Source: an uncultured Burkholderiales bacterium | GTDB lineage: Bacteria; Pseudomonadota; Gammaproteobacteria; Burkholderiales; Burkholderiaceae_C | Direction of reading: 5' to 3' | Assembly: GCA_903880855.1 (NCBI GenBank) | Contig: CAIRQX010000137.1 | Coordinates: 1-52,610 of the forward strand | DNA: 52,610 bases | In this document: positions 25,734 through 35,362 of the stretch, piece by piece | How positions within the stretch are numbered: the first letter of the stretch is position 1 | Layout: every line of letters starts with the position of its first letter | Notes under the pieces: model-generated | Told to the model about the DNA's origin: nothing | The model's database searches: none | The model's input: only the letters and a program-made list of their open reading frames with translations | Program-made: the position numbers and the translations under genes

Positions 25734-27464
25734 TTATTGTCGGCCAATCTGAACATTCAATACTGCGGCTTGGCCAGAATCGACCGCATGGAGGCAACGC
25801 GCAATGGCAGCGTGAACTTCTTTCGGATCGCTTACGCACTCACCATAGGCGCCAAATGCTTGCGCAACTTTTTCAAAATGTCGATCTTGTCCTTGCAATC
25901 TAGCTTGGAATTCATCGGATTGAACGGCTGCTCCATTGGGGTAAACACGCGCAACGGCCTCTTTCACGGCTTGCCATCCCCCGTTGTCGAGGACGACAGT
26001 AAATATGGGTAAGCGATAACGCTGCGCAGTGGTGTATACCGACGTAGGCGTTGAAAAATGGAAACTTCCATCACCCACAATTTGTACTACGCGTACTTGG
26101 GGGTTGGCCAATTTAACACCTAGCGCCATGCCCGCGCTGTACCCGAGTCCGCCACCTGCACCACATAGCAAGGTAAGTGGCAGACTACGAGGAATGTAAT
26201 TAAGCACAGCGGGTGAGTTACGAATCGCTTCGTTAATTACTACATCTTGTGCGTCAATTGCTTCACCTATTGCAGCACAAACGAAAGCAGAGGCGATGGC
26301 ACCGATATCACCTTGCTTTTGGGCAATTAAGCCTAATTCAGTTTTTCGGGCAGCTCTGTTAATTCTCCAACTGTCTATACGTAGTGAAATTTTTTCATAG
26401 AAAGATTTATCCGCCTTGGCGCGCACAATTTTTGCAATCTGACGCAGTATGGTGGCGCAATCGCCGTTGACGCGCATGTCTGAAGCAAAGCCCCACATTG
26501 GAAAATCTTTTTTAATCGTATCGATATCAATATGCACCCAACGTGTTTCGTCTTTGACCTTGACAAACTTTGGCAACCAAGGGACATCAACATCCAACAA
26601 TAGCCCTAGATCTGCACTAGCAACACCCTTGCTTGGATCAAAACCAGCAAAGCAAGGGGAACTGCGATCGATATTCATATAACTCGGGCTGAACTCAAAC
26701 ACCTCTATCCCGCATAGCATTGCCAGCTCTTCTAAGGCAGTAACTGCTTCTGCGTTGCGCCCAAGATAAGAGGTGATTGCAATTGGATTGCGCGCAGACA
26801 TCAAATCTTTAGCAATTTCTTGCGCGCGCGCATCATCAATACCCCCCGCTAGAACTGGACCATACCGCTCATTAGGAAAAGTGTTGACTTTGTTGCTATC
26901 AACGCTTTCAGCCAAAGTCTCTCGGGGCAATGTTAAAAATACAGGTCCTTTAGGATCGCTTTGCATAACCGAATGACCTCGACGCAGAACCTCTTTAATA
27001 ATTACGCCACTGGGCAAGTTGTATTCCCACTTGGCATAAGGTCGAACCAAGCTTCCTATGTCAAAAGGATCCTGCACAAAGTGCACGTAGTTATCACGTG
27101 AACCAGGCATTTCACCGCGCATAGTAAAGGGCGCCTTACCGGCAATCAACATCACCGGGAGTCGCCCACGAAACATGTTGTGCATACCCATAGCAGCATT
27201 GGCCGTTCCAGCGTCAACATGGACTAGCACAGCTTGTCCTCTACCAGTTATGGCAGCGTAACCAGCAGCCATGTGCATAGCCACATTCTCATGTGGACAA
27301 AGCACTATCTTGGGATGCGCAATACCCAATTGATCCCAACGGGCAAGTTCTTCAATAATCGACACGTGATCGGTCCCTAAATTGCAGAAGACAAATTCCA
27401 CTTCCAGGTCACGAAGTCCTTCTAAAAAATAATGAGCGCTAGTATTTAATTCGGATGATGCCAC
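25734..27464 (-). CDS. Thiamine pyrophosphate-dependent enzyme (acetolactate synthase/benzoylformate decarboxylase-like)
   Basis: Single-chain TPP enzyme of 576 residues with three domains. The N-terminal domain has the activating Glu in PHENVAMHMAAGYA near residue 57. A central domain follows, and the C-terminal TPP-binding domain has the GDGSFHF...VVLDNGGW motif near residues 470-500. This matches acetolactate synthase-like proteins of unknown specificity. The FAD and carboligation features of true IlvB cannot be confirmed by eye. The start is GTG at 27464 with AGAG upstream. It lies between the M16 peptidase and Bug genes in one operon. Confidence 0.87.
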   Translation of the reverse strand: MASSELNTSAHYFLEGLRDLEVEFVFCNLGTDHVSIIEELARWDQLGIAHPKIVLCPHENVAMHMAAGYAAITGRGQAVLVHVDAGTANAAMGMHNMFRGRLPVMLIAGKAPFTMRGEMPGSRDNYVHFVQDPFDIGSLVRPYAKWEYNLPSGVIIKEVLRRGHSVMQSDPKGPVFLTLPRETLAESVDSNKVNTFPNERYGPVLAGGIDDARAQEIAKDLMSARNPIAITSYLGRNAEAVTALEELAMLCGIEVFEFSPSYMNIDRSSPCFAGFDPSKGVASADLGLLLDVDVPWLPKFVKVKDETRWVHIDIDTIKKDFPMWGFASDMRVNGDCATILRQIAKIVRAKADKSFYEKISLRIDSWRINRAARKTELGLIAQKQGDIGAIASAFVCAAIGEAIDAQDVVINEAIRNSPAVLNYIPRSLPLTLLCGAGGGLGYSAGMALGVKLANPQVRVVQIVGDGSFHFSTPTSVYTTAQRYRLPIFTVVLDNGGWQAVKEAVARVYPNGAAVQSDEFQARLQGQDRHFEKVAQAFGAYGECVSDPKEVHAAIARCLHAVDSGQAAVLNVQIGRQ

Positions 27465-27499
27465 TTTTATCTCTTTTAATATTTATTGATCAATACCAA

Positions 27500-30223
27500 C
27501 TACTTACCTTGGCCTATAGCCCAAACCATTTGAGCATTAGATAGGTACTTACGCAGGACATCCGAGGATTGTTTGGCTGTGACTTGCTCAATGGATTCAT
27601 CAAACTTAGCTCTGGCCAAAAAATCGTATCCGTCGAGCAATGCATCTGCAAGCGTAGAAGCAAAGTTACTTTCGCGTCCGAGATAAACCTTGCGACGCTC
27701 AACCCAGGTTTTTTTTGCGCGCGCTATATCAGCGTCGGTGAACCCATCATCCAACACGCGCTGCAATACTATTTTGAGTTTTTCCATGGCTTTGTCTGCC
27801 TGAGAACTTGCAGAAGTTGCATACAACTGTATCGTGGTGCGTTCATCTAGCATGGAACCACTGATTTGCATCCCTGTGGAATAAGCCAAGCCATCTTTTT
27901 CGCGCAACTCTTTCCAAATTAGGCTACTGGCGTTTCCACCCATCACCTCTACTGCAAGTTGCAATGCGGGAAAGTCTTTTGATTGACGACTTAGAGGAAC
28001 CACTGCAACACCTAGTACCCTTGCATTTGGCGTATCGGGCTTGTCCACCCTAATGAGTGTCGAGCCCACTCCAGTTGGCGCAGTAGGATCTGCAATACGC
28101 TGGTATTTCATTTCTGAAGCTTTTGCCAAAGCCACCTTGGACCATAACGCACGAATATCTCGCTCTTGCAAATTACCCACTATGCCAACTCTTGCATGTG
28201 AAATGTTCGCAAAATCTTTTGCACAGCGCTGAACATCCTCGTATGACAGGTTCTTGGCGTCGGCCATTTGCTCTTCATACGTCTTAGGCTTGCTCCAGTG
28301 TCCTACTGGAAAATTATCGAAACGCAATCGCGTAGCGTTATCTGCAAGTGCAACGGCACTCTTCAGTTGCGATTCATAAGAAGCCAAAAGTCCTGATTTG
28401 TAGCTTTCAAACTCATTTAAAGGCAATAAAGGTTCCAACCATACTGAAAACAAAATTTCAATTACCTTATCCAAATTTTTACGCGGCACTTCCACAGACA
28501 TGCCTGAGAGACGCAAATTCCAAGTGGCTTTCAATTCCTCCATACGACGACTCAATACATCACGTGTCAAACCGCCTCCACCGAAACCCATCAAATAACT
28601 GGTTGCAGTGCATGCATTTTTTCTATGACTTAATGTCTCGGCTGTACCGTAGTCGTTTTCTATCACCAACCAGACTTTGTCGCCCTGAGTTTTACGTGTG
28701 ATCAAACTAGCCCTGGCCTTGTCACCATCTAGCGCAAATGATTTAGTAGATTTCGACAATTCAACTAATGACTTAGGGGCTGGATCCGCGTCTGAAAAAA
28801 TGCTAGCCCATGACTTCCCTTCAACCCTAGTTGACGCTGGAACGGGAGGTGAAATAACTAAAGGTGAAGTAGCCTCTGCATGCCTGAGTAAAACATCACT
28901 GCGATTGGTTGCCACTACCCATTTCTTTAATGCTGCATTCGCTTCTTCTAATTGCAGCGAAGCGACAACATCTCGCACCCAAAACATCAGCCGCCAATCA
29001 CCCGCAACTTCATACTCAGAAACAATCCTCGCAATAGATTCGTGAGAATCAAATGCACGCTCGATCTGGTTCATTTCAGATAGCCGCGCTCGCTCTAATT
29101 GCTCTTGCGTCACACCTTTATTAGCTATATCTTGAATGTGGCGGATTAATTCATTGGATAACGTTTGCGCATCTGCTTCTTGCCCCGCCTTGGCAAATGC
29201 CATCAATCGACTGTAATCAGCTTCTGTGGATGTAGAGCAGGAGGCAGTCACGGCCAGTCCCCGGTTAGTAACCAGTTCTTTTCTGAGACTTCCCCAATCT
29301 GAATCGCATATTGCCGTCATAGCTAAATCTAAAGCATGGGCATCACGCTCACTTAGCCCTGGCAACTTCCATGCGCTTGCGACCACCGTTGTACCGACAG
29401 AGGCATATAACTCGCTGCGCTGGGTTAAGGCCTGAGGGCTGTCAAAAGTCCAATTTCTCTGCTTTACAGTTGGCGGGTTTTTAGCGGCAGAAAATAATTT
29501 AATTGCTAAAGCCACAACGCGCTGAACATCGAAATTTCCCGACACGATCAACGCTGCATTGTCTGGTCTGTAGTGCTTACGATGAAAAGCTCGTAAGGCC
29601 TCATAACTTGTATTCTCAATATCGGTTCTCGCACCAATAGTTGAGCGCGAATATCCGTGCCAAATAAAAGTGTTGCGTGCTAGCGCATCCATAACCAATC
29701 TTGAAGGGTTGCGCTCAGAATTTTCCAACTCGTTGCGCACTACTGTCATTTCACTGTCCAAGTCCGCCTTCGTGAACTGTGCATGAATAAATCGGTCGGC
29801 TTCGAGGCGAATCACCTCATCGAGTTTCTGAGGATCCGAAGAGAACGTTTCAAAATAATTTGTTCTGTCAGCATTTGTAGTTCCATTCCAACTGGCACCC
29901 AACGCAGTCAAATCTTCTTTGATATTTTTGCGAGTACCAGCACCTTTGAAAAGCATATGTTCCAGCAGATGCGCCATACCTGTTTCGCCATAGCCCTCCA
30001 GCTTACTGCCGGTTTTGACAAGTAACTCAACCCTTACGTTACTTGCTGTTGGAAATGGAATCAGAATAATTATGAAACCATTAGCAAGCGTATAAGCAGA
30101 CATCCCTCCTGCTGATACCTGCACCACAGAAGATTTAGCAACTCCAATATCGGCAAATGCCCAAGGAGTGCTTAGAAATAAAAAAGCAAATAATAAATAA
30201 AACTGGCTGTAGATTTTTTGCAT
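27500..30223 (-). CDS. M16 family zinc metallopeptidase (pitrilysin type, two-lobed)
   Basis: Exported metallopeptidase of 907 residues. A signal peptide (hydrophobic YLLFAFLFLSTPWAFA) ends near residue 24. The inverted zinc motif HxxEH is seen as HLLEHMLFKG near residues 86-95, with a downstream Glu in VVRNELEN as the third ligand. The second lobe has MGFGGGGLTRDVLSRR without an HxxEH, as expected for the inactive half of an M16 clamshell. It lies between two TPP-enzyme genes, with gaps of 17 and 35 bp, all co-directional. The target peptide is unknown, and a link to the metabolic genes is not obvious. Confidence 0.92.
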   Translation of the reverse strand: MQKIYSQFYLLFAFLFLSTPWAFADIGVAKSSVVQVSAGGMSAYTLANGFIIILIPFPTASNVRVELLVKTGSKLEGYGETGMAHLLEHMLFKGAGTRKNIKEDLTALGASWNGTTNADRTNYFETFSSDPQKLDEVIRLEADRFIHAQFTKADLDSEMTVVRNELENSERNPSRLVMDALARNTFIWHGYSRSTIGARTDIENTSYEALRAFHRKHYRPDNAALIVSGNFDVQRVVALAIKLFSAAKNPPTVKQRNWTFDSPQALTQRSELYASVGTTVVASAWKLPGLSERDAHALDLAMTAICDSDWGSLRKELVTNRGLAVTASCSTSTEADYSRLMAFAKAGQEADAQTLSNELIRHIQDIANKGVTQEQLERARLSEMNQIERAFDSHESIARIVSEYEVAGDWRLMFWVRDVVASLQLEEANAALKKWVVATNRSDVLLRHAEATSPLVISPPVPASTRVEGKSWASIFSDADPAPKSLVELSKSTKSFALDGDKARASLITRKTQGDKVWLVIENDYGTAETLSHRKNACTATSYLMGFGGGGLTRDVLSRRMEELKATWNLRLSGMSVEVPRKNLDKVIEILFSVWLEPLLPLNEFESYKSGLLASYESQLKSAVALADNATRLRFDNFPVGHWSKPKTYEEQMADAKNLSYEDVQRCAKDFANISHARVGIVGNLQERDIRALWSKVALAKASEMKYQRIADPTAPTGVGSTLIRVDKPDTPNARVLGVAVVPLSRQSKDFPALQLAVEVMGGNASSLIWKELREKDGLAYSTGMQISGSMLDERTTIQLYATSASSQADKAMEKLKIVLQRVLDDGFTDADIARAKKTWVERRKVYLGRESNFASTLADALLDGYDFLARAKFDESIEQVTAKQSSDVLRKYLSNAQMVWAIGQGK

Positions 30224-30240
30224 CCGATTGGCTAATCTAT

Positions 30241-30843
30241 CTAAGCAAGCGCGGCTTGTGTTCCAAGCAAAGCTATGCGAAAACGATTCTTCAAGTAAGC
30301 CCCCTCTCGCGGGGGCAATACCAAAGGTAATTTTTCAGGATCTACTTTCACCTGCGCAAAAAGTGGTCCTGAAGTAATTTTGCTTTCTTTATAAATTTGA
30401 TTTTTTAACAAACCTAACTCTGACTTGGTTTTTATAGACATTGTTGTGGTGAATCCTGCTGATTTGGCAATACCCGCCAAATCCACACCAGATGCGGTCA
30501 CCGTATCTTGCATTCCTGTTTCACCATATTGCTCGTTGTCAAGAACGACGATAGATAAATTACGCGGCTTGAGAGACCCGATAACCGCTAAAGAGCCCAG
30601 ACCCATGAGCATCTCACCATCACCTGTCACCACAAGTACTTTGCGCTTAGGTTGTGCTAGCGCAAGCCCTAGCCCAATCATTGCGGCTCCGCCCATAGCG
30701 CCCCATAGAGGAAAAGACAAAGGGTGATCGCCTGCAGCAGTGACATCCCAAGCAGGAGCACCTAACCCAGCAACCACCAAAAGATCGCCCCTCTGATGCA
30801 AGATGTGATTTACGACATCACGACGGTGTAATGTTTTTTTCAT
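30241..30843 (-). CDS. TPP-dependent decarboxylase beta subunit (ComE/sulfopyruvate or phosphonopyruvate decarboxylase-like)
   Basis: C-terminal, cofactor-binding half of a split TPP enzyme, 200 residues. It has the TPP/Mg motif GDGEMLMGLGS with VVLDNEQYGETG near residues 75-110, and the PLWGAMGGAAMIGLGLAL segment before it. Sulfopyruvate decarboxylase (ComDE) and the C-terminal half of phosphonopyruvate decarboxylase look like this. It overlaps the alpha-subunit gene by 4 bp (ATGA), so the two are coupled. A 2-oxo acid substrate is likely; which one is not clear. Confidence 0.87.
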   Translation of the reverse strand: MKKTLHRRDVVNHILHQRGDLLVVAGLGAPAWDVTAAGDHPLSFPLWGAMGGAAMIGLGLALAQPKRKVLVVTGDGEMLMGLGSLAVIGSLKPRNLSIVVLDNEQYGETGMQDTVTASGVDLAGIAKSAGFTTTMSIKTKSELGLLKNQIYKESKITSGPLFAQVKVDPEKLPLVLPPREGAYLKNRFRIALLGTQAALA

Positions 30844-31454
30844 TCTGAGCCGGTATGGGTAAGTTTGCGAAAATCTTTAGCACCGATGACTTTTTGCCCG
30901 ATCAAGACTGCCATCGGACGGAATGTGTTGTAAGTCATGCGCAAAGCGCCTGAGACCTCTTGCACAACATCTTCATGTGTATCCGCGCGCCGCACCAAGA
31001 CACCCATAGCGGCGAGAACAGTTTCAGTCGCATCACCCATCGGAACTTGTGAAGGATTGAATTCAGCATGGTCTCCTCGCATAGTTACCAATATCAGCAA
31101 TGGAAATTGACACGACGTGCTCAAGGAAAGCATATTGATGCAATTTCCAACACCACTACTTTGCATCAGCAATACGCCTTTTTTTCCACCTAACCAAGCA
31201 CCTCCTAGCAAGGAGACGCCTTGCTCTTCGCTTGTCAGCCGTATTACTGACATCTTTTTGTCAGATTCACACAAACGAATCAAATCAGCATGTCCGGCAT
31301 CTGGAACAATCGCCACTTGCTCGATGTCATGCTCTTGAAAAAGCTTGTGCACAGGCTTGGACCAATGGACGCTTTTGTCTTTACTGGGGATTTTCAAAAT
31401 TACTCCCTTTTTGATCTCGGCAAAAGAGTTGATTATTAGTCTATTTGAAGCCAT
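30840..31454 (-). CDS. TPP-dependent decarboxylase alpha subunit (ComD-like)
   Basis: N-terminal half of the split TPP enzyme, 204 residues. It carries the cofactor-activating Glu in LTSEEQGVSLLGGAWLGG near residue 76, and QSSGVGNCINML after it, matching the PYR domain of ComD-type decarboxylases. It is the first gene of the operon that runs to the Bug gene at 24731. The ATG at 31454 was used; no strong ribosome binding site is visible. It is divergent from the Bug gene at 31546 across a 91-bp region containing an inverted repeat. Confidence 0.85.
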   Translation of the reverse strand: MASNRLIINSFAEIKKGVILKIPSKDKSVHWSKPVHKLFQEHDIEQVAIVPDAGHADLIRLCESDKKMSVIRLTSEEQGVSLLGGAWLGGKKGVLLMQSSGVGNCINMLSLSTSCQFPLLILVTMRGDHAEFNPSQVPMGDATETVLAAMGVLVRRADTHEDVVQEVSGALRMTYNTFRPMAVLIGQKVIGAKDFRKLTHTGSE

Positions 31455-31474
31455 AAAACTATGGCCTAACTAGC

Positions 31475-31485
31475 AAAAACCCTAG
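31475..31485 (+). promoter_or_regulatory. AAAAACCCTAG motif upstream of a Bug gene
   Basis: Eleven bases identical to those upstream of dctP (14503-14513 on the minus strand) and at a similar distance (about 61 bases) from the start codon of a periplasmic binding-protein gene. Candidate site for a shared regulator; unproven. Confidence 0.3.
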
Positions 31486-31498
31486 CCTCCTGTAATTA

Positions 31499-31514
31499 GA
31501 TACTCACTAGTATC
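31499..31514. promoter_or_regulatory. Inverted repeat between divergent TPP and Bug operons
   Basis: GATACT and AGTATC form a perfect 6-bp inverted repeat around CACT in the 91-bp region between two divergent operons. Operator-like by position. The arms are short, so confidence is low. Confidence 0.35.
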
Positions 31515-31545
31515 AAGGTCATCATTTAGCCAACTTAGGTGCGAT

Positions 31546-32523
31546 ATGAACTTTAGACATTTTGCGAAACTGCTAACTCTCGTTTTTTCTTGTGTAATTT
31601 CGTTTGGATCTATGGCGCAAAGCAATTGGCCTAATCAACCCATCAAAATCATTCTTCCATTTCCAACTGGGGGAACAGTAGACCAAATTTCGCGCTTATT
31701 ACAACCGCACTTGCAACAAGCACTCGGCCAAGCTATCGTGATTGAAACCCGTTCAGGCGCGTCCGGATCCATTGGTACTGGAATCGCCGCTAAGTCTCCC
31801 CCCGACGGTTATACATGGGTCATAGTCTTTGATACTCATGGCGTCAACCCTAGCCTTTACCCAAGTTTGCCCTTTGATACGTTAAAAGACCTGACGCCAC
31901 TCATGCAAATTGGAACAGGCGCCATGGTGGTCACTGCCCATTCTTCTACGCCCTATAAAAACTTTAATGACGTCGTGCAAGCCGCAAAAAGCAAACCTGG
32001 CACATTAGGCTACGGAACCATTGGTTCAGGAAGCATGGCGCATCTGGCAATGACTTATCTGGGCAACTTACTGAAAGTCGACTGGACGCATATCCCCTAC
32101 AAAGGAGGCGGTCCCTTGGCAATCGATGGCGTCGCCGGACACGTCCCAGTCACCATGGCTACCTATGCCTTATGGGCACCCCATTTCGCCAGCGGAAAAC
32201 TGCGCCCGTTGGCCGTGACTTCTCCTAAAAGAATGGTCGAATTACCAGATGTTCCGACCTTGCAAGAGTTGGGCATTACTGGTTTTGAAGCGCAAGCGTA
32301 CTGGGGAATGTTGGCCCCTGCAGGTGTTCCCAAGGATATTGTGAATCGCATGCATGCTGAGATGACAAAGGTTTTAAAAATTCCGGCGGTTCAAGAAAGG
32401 CTCACACAAATGGGAGTTGTAGTCACTGCAACAAGCCCCACAGATTTTGATCGCTTCATCCGAAATGAAGTCACCAAATGGAGCAAAGTAGTCAAAGAAA
32501 ATAATATCCAAGCCGGACAATAA
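31546..32523 (+). CDS. Bug/TctC family periplasmic solute-binding protein
   Basis: Solute receptor of 325 residues with a signal peptide ending near SMAQS. Bug motifs: WPNQPIKIILPFPTGG, VIETRSGASGSIG, PPDGYTWV and HIPYKGGG. It is divergent from the TPP decarboxylase operon and shares its upstream region, so it may be co-regulated with it. The next gene downstream is 175 bp away and has an unrelated tRNA-modification function. No TctAB partner is nearby. Confidence 0.9.
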   Translation: MNFRHFAKLLTLVFSCVISFGSMAQSNWPNQPIKIILPFPTGGTVDQISRLLQPHLQQALGQAIVIETRSGASGSIGTGIAAKSPPDGYTWVIVFDTHGVNPSLYPSLPFDTLKDLTPLMQIGTGAMVVTAHSSTPYKNFNDVVQAAKSKPGTLGYGTIGSGSMAHLAMTYLGNLLKVDWTHIPYKGGGPLAIDGVAGHVPVTMATYALWAPHFASGKLRPLAVTSPKRMVELPDVPTLQELGITGFEAQAYWGMLAPAGVPKDIVNRMHAEMTKVLKIPAVQERLTQMGVVVTATSPTDFDRFIRNEVTKWSKVVKENNIQAGQ

Positions 32524-32698
32524 ATAAACGTATGGCCTATTTGAATTGATCGATTACAACTGGTGAAGAGGTCGTATTCAAACAGCTACGTGTAACGGGC
32601 ATTAATTTTTCAGCAGTCCAGGAACAGCGATCAATAATGGCAGAGCCTTAAAATCTCAATTTGCCAACAACGCTCTTCTAACGACTTATTAAGTGCCC

Positions 32699-34321
32699 AT
32701 GCTAATTCAAGAGCAACCAATTTTCTTAACGGCCGCCTTTTATCTATTTGTTGACTTACCCAATTATGCTGAGCGCAGGCCTGCACTGCTAGCATTTTGC
32801 GAAGCGCATAACGTGAAAGGCTCCATCTTGTTAGCTTATGAAGGCATCAATGGCACCATTGCTGGTGCCGCATCTGATGTGTATGCTGTTCTGGGCTATT
32901 TACGTCAAGACCCAAAATTTTTAAGCCTAGAGCACAAAGAATCTTTTGCTAACAAGCCCCCTTTCCATCGCATGAAAGTGCGTTTGAAGAAAGAAATCGT
33001 GACCATGGGAGTAGATGGCATCAGTCCTACCCGGATGGCTGGAACCTATGTCAAGCCAGAAGATTGGAACGCTTTGATTTCAGACCCTGACGTAGTGGTC
33101 ATCGATACACGTAACCACTACGAAGTAGACATTGGTACTTTCAAAGGCGCTATCGACCCCGAAATTGACAGCTTCTCGCAATTACCAGAATGGGTGAATC
33201 AAGCCAAATCATTAGAAGCAAAAAATGGCAAAAAACCCCGTGTTGCTATGTTTTGTACCGGCGGTATCAGGTGCGAAAAATCGACCGCTTTGATGCGTAC
33301 CCAAGGGTATGAAGACGTCTACCACTTACAAGGCGGTATTTTGAAATACCTTGAGGTCATCCCACCTGAACAAAGTTTATGGGAAGGCGAATGCTTTGTT
33401 TTTGATGAGCGCGTGTCTGTCACACATGGGCTGCGCCAAGGCAAACAAGAGTTGTGCAGATGTTGCCGCGAACCATTGCCTATCGATGCCAAATCATCAC
33501 CCTTGTTCGAATTGGGTGTGAGCTGCCCACGTTGCCATGCGCACACAACAGATGCCCAAAAGAACAGTGCGCGAGAAAGACAGAAACAATGGGAAATCGC
33601 TAAAGCACGCCAAAGTGATCACATTGGCATTCCCCAAAGACAACAAAAAATAAAAGCATTACTTCCGCAAGACGCGCCAGTTCTTTATTCCTTTAGGCGC
33701 TGCCCCTATGCCATGCGTGCGCGACTTGCATTGCTTGTCAGTGGTATTCGCTGTGAGATGCGTGAAATCACACTTGCCCATAAACCGTCCAATATGCTGG
33801 ATGCGTCCCCAAAAGGCACTGTTCCCGTGCTGGTGCTGAAAGATCGCGTGCTAGGCCAAAGTTTAGACATCATGCATTGGGCTTTGCAGCAAAACGACCC
33901 AGAGGGGTGGTCTACATCTGGGCTGACGTTAGACGAAGAAGCACGCGCACTTGTTCGCATTTGTGACGATGCATTCAAAACCCATCTAGATCGTTACAAA
34001 TATCCAAATCGCTACGACTTACCAGATGGATTAGCAGACCGTGAAGCAGGCTCTTCGTATCTGTATCAACTCAATACACAGCTAAAAGAATCAACATTCC
34101 TAATGGGTGCTAAATGGTCTTGGGTCGACGCGGCTATTGCACCGTTTGTTAGACAGTTTGCGCGCACCGATCGCATATGGTTTGATGCGCAAGCTTGGCC
34201 TGCTCTTCAAAATTGGTTAACCCAATTTGAGCATTCTGAAAACTTCAGTACCGTAATGCATCGATACAAGATTTGGTATGAAGGTGCAAAGCCAGTGGCT
34301 TTTCCGCCTGCATCAGATTAA
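32699..34321 (+). CDS. tRNA uridine(34) hydroxylase (TrhO)-glutathione S-transferase fusion
   Basis: A 540-residue fusion. The first ~300 residues are TrhO/UPF0176, which installs the hydroxyl for 5-carboxymethoxyuridine/5-methoxyuridine at tRNA position 34. They hold an N-terminal ferredoxin-like domain, a rhodanese domain with the catalytic loop FCTGGIRCEKS near residue 185-195, and a Cys-rich segment (CRCC, then CPRCH) typical of the family. From about residue 326 a second unit begins: LYSFRRCPYAMRAR and ASPKGTVPVLV, the thioredoxin-like N-domain of a glutathione S-transferase, followed by its helical domain. Stand-alone TrhO is usually 300-350 residues. The ATG at 32699 was chosen over a GTG six bases earlier. 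There is no frameshift at the junction. Confidence 0.88.
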   Translation: MLIQEQPIFLTAAFYLFVDLPNYAERRPALLAFCEAHNVKGSILLAYEGINGTIAGAASDVYAVLGYLRQDPKFLSLEHKESFANKPPFHRMKVRLKKEIVTMGVDGISPTRMAGTYVKPEDWNALISDPDVVVIDTRNHYEVDIGTFKGAIDPEIDSFSQLPEWVNQAKSLEAKNGKKPRVAMFCTGGIRCEKSTALMRTQGYEDVYHLQGGILKYLEVIPPEQSLWEGECFVFDERVSVTHGLRQGKQELCRCCREPLPIDAKSSPLFELGVSCPRCHAHTTDAQKNSARERQKQWEIAKARQSDHIGIPQRQQKIKALLPQDAPVLYSFRRCPYAMRARLALLVSGIRCEMREITLAHKPSNMLDASPKGTVPVLVLKDRVLGQSLDIMHWALQQNDPEGWSTSGLTLDEEARALVRICDDAFKTHLDRYKYPNRYDLPDGLADREAGSSYLYQLNTQLKESTFLMGAKWSWVDAAIAPFVRQFARTDRIWFDAQAWPALQNWLTQFEHSENFSTVMHRYKIWYEGAKPVAFPPASD

Positions 34322-34355
34322 AGAGTAAGTTTAAGTTTAAATTCTTAAGCCCGCT

Positions 34356-35348
34356 ATGAATGGAAATACAGTGCACTTACTAATCAAATGGGTTGTTCAT
34401 TCACTGCTTGCTTGGGGAATATGTATTGGCGGTATAGCAAATGCACAAACCTTCCCCGCCAAGCCTATTCGTATCGTGATTGGTTTTCCTGCTGGCGGGC
34501 CGCTTGACTTACACGCTCGTCTACTTGCTGACAAATTGCAAGCCGTACTTGGACAACCTGTTTTAATTGATTACAAAGCTGGCGCTGGAGGCACAGTAGG
34601 CGCACAGGACGTGATGAAGTCTGCGCCAGATGGCCACACCATCATGCTTGCCAATACCGGCGTTTTAGTCATTAATCCAGCACTCTACGGTCGTTTACCT
34701 TACGGCACGTTAAAAGATTTTGTACCTATCGCACGGACTGCTATGCAGCCTTTGGCTTTACTAGTCAACCCGCAATTACCGGTTCGCAATTTAAAAGAAT
34801 TTACCGACTATGTTGCTAGTCGGCCAGGACAAATCAACTATGGCTCCGCTGGCAATGGCGGCATCAGCCACTTGGTACCTGAAATGTTCAAGTCTGCCAG
34901 TGGCCTTTATATGGTTCACATCCCCTATCGTGGCAGTGCACCTGCATTCACTGACCTTATGGGTGGGCAAGTGCAGTTCATGGCAGAGAGCATTCCGCAA
35001 GCTGCCAACTATCACAAGCAAGGCAAGGTCCGTGCATTAGCCGTCACGAGTCGCGAAAGAAGCCCTGCTTTACCTGACGTACCCACAGTACAAGAAACTG
35101 GTTTTAAAAATTTTGTGGTCGTAGGCTTTTATGGGTTTATGGCGCCAATGGGTACGCCTAAAGAAGTGGTTGAAGTACTGAGCAACGCTTTTAAAACTGT
35201 ACTTAGCCAACCTGATATCAACAAGCGCATGATCGACCAAGGTGCCGATCCAGCCTTTTTAGGGTCAGAAGACTTTAAACGCTTTCTGGCTGATGAATTG
35301 CCACGATGGGCCGAGGTTGTGAAGAAGTCTGGCGCTCGTGTTGACTAG
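34356..35348 (+). CDS. Bug/TctC family periplasmic solute-binding protein
   Basis: Solute receptor of 330 residues with a signal peptide ending near ANAQT. Motifs: FPAKPIRIVIGFPAGGP, VLIDYKAGAGGTVG, APDGHTIML and HIPYRGSAP. The last has Arg where the other family members here have Lys. It lies 14 bp before an ornithine-cyclodeaminase family gene, so the two probably form an operon for an amino or imino acid; that is inference. Confidence 0.9.
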   Translation: MNGNTVHLLIKWVVHSLLAWGICIGGIANAQTFPAKPIRIVIGFPAGGPLDLHARLLADKLQAVLGQPVLIDYKAGAGGTVGAQDVMKSAPDGHTIMLANTGVLVINPALYGRLPYGTLKDFVPIARTAMQPLALLVNPQLPVRNLKEFTDYVASRPGQINYGSAGNGGISHLVPEMFKSASGLYMVHIPYRGSAPAFTDLMGGQVQFMAESIPQAANYHKQGKVRALAVTSRERSPALPDVPTVQETGFKNFVVVGFYGFMAPMGTPKEVVEVLSNAFKTVLSQPDINKRMIDQGADPAFLGSEDFKRFLADELPRWAEVVKKSGARVD

Positions 35349-35362
35349 GTAAGGTTTTTCTT

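Noticed and set aside
32524-32698. A 36-codon open frame on the minus strand in the gap between a Bug gene and the TrhO-GST gene.
   Set aside because: Bounded by stops, without a start or recognisable motif; an open stretch of this length is expected by chance.
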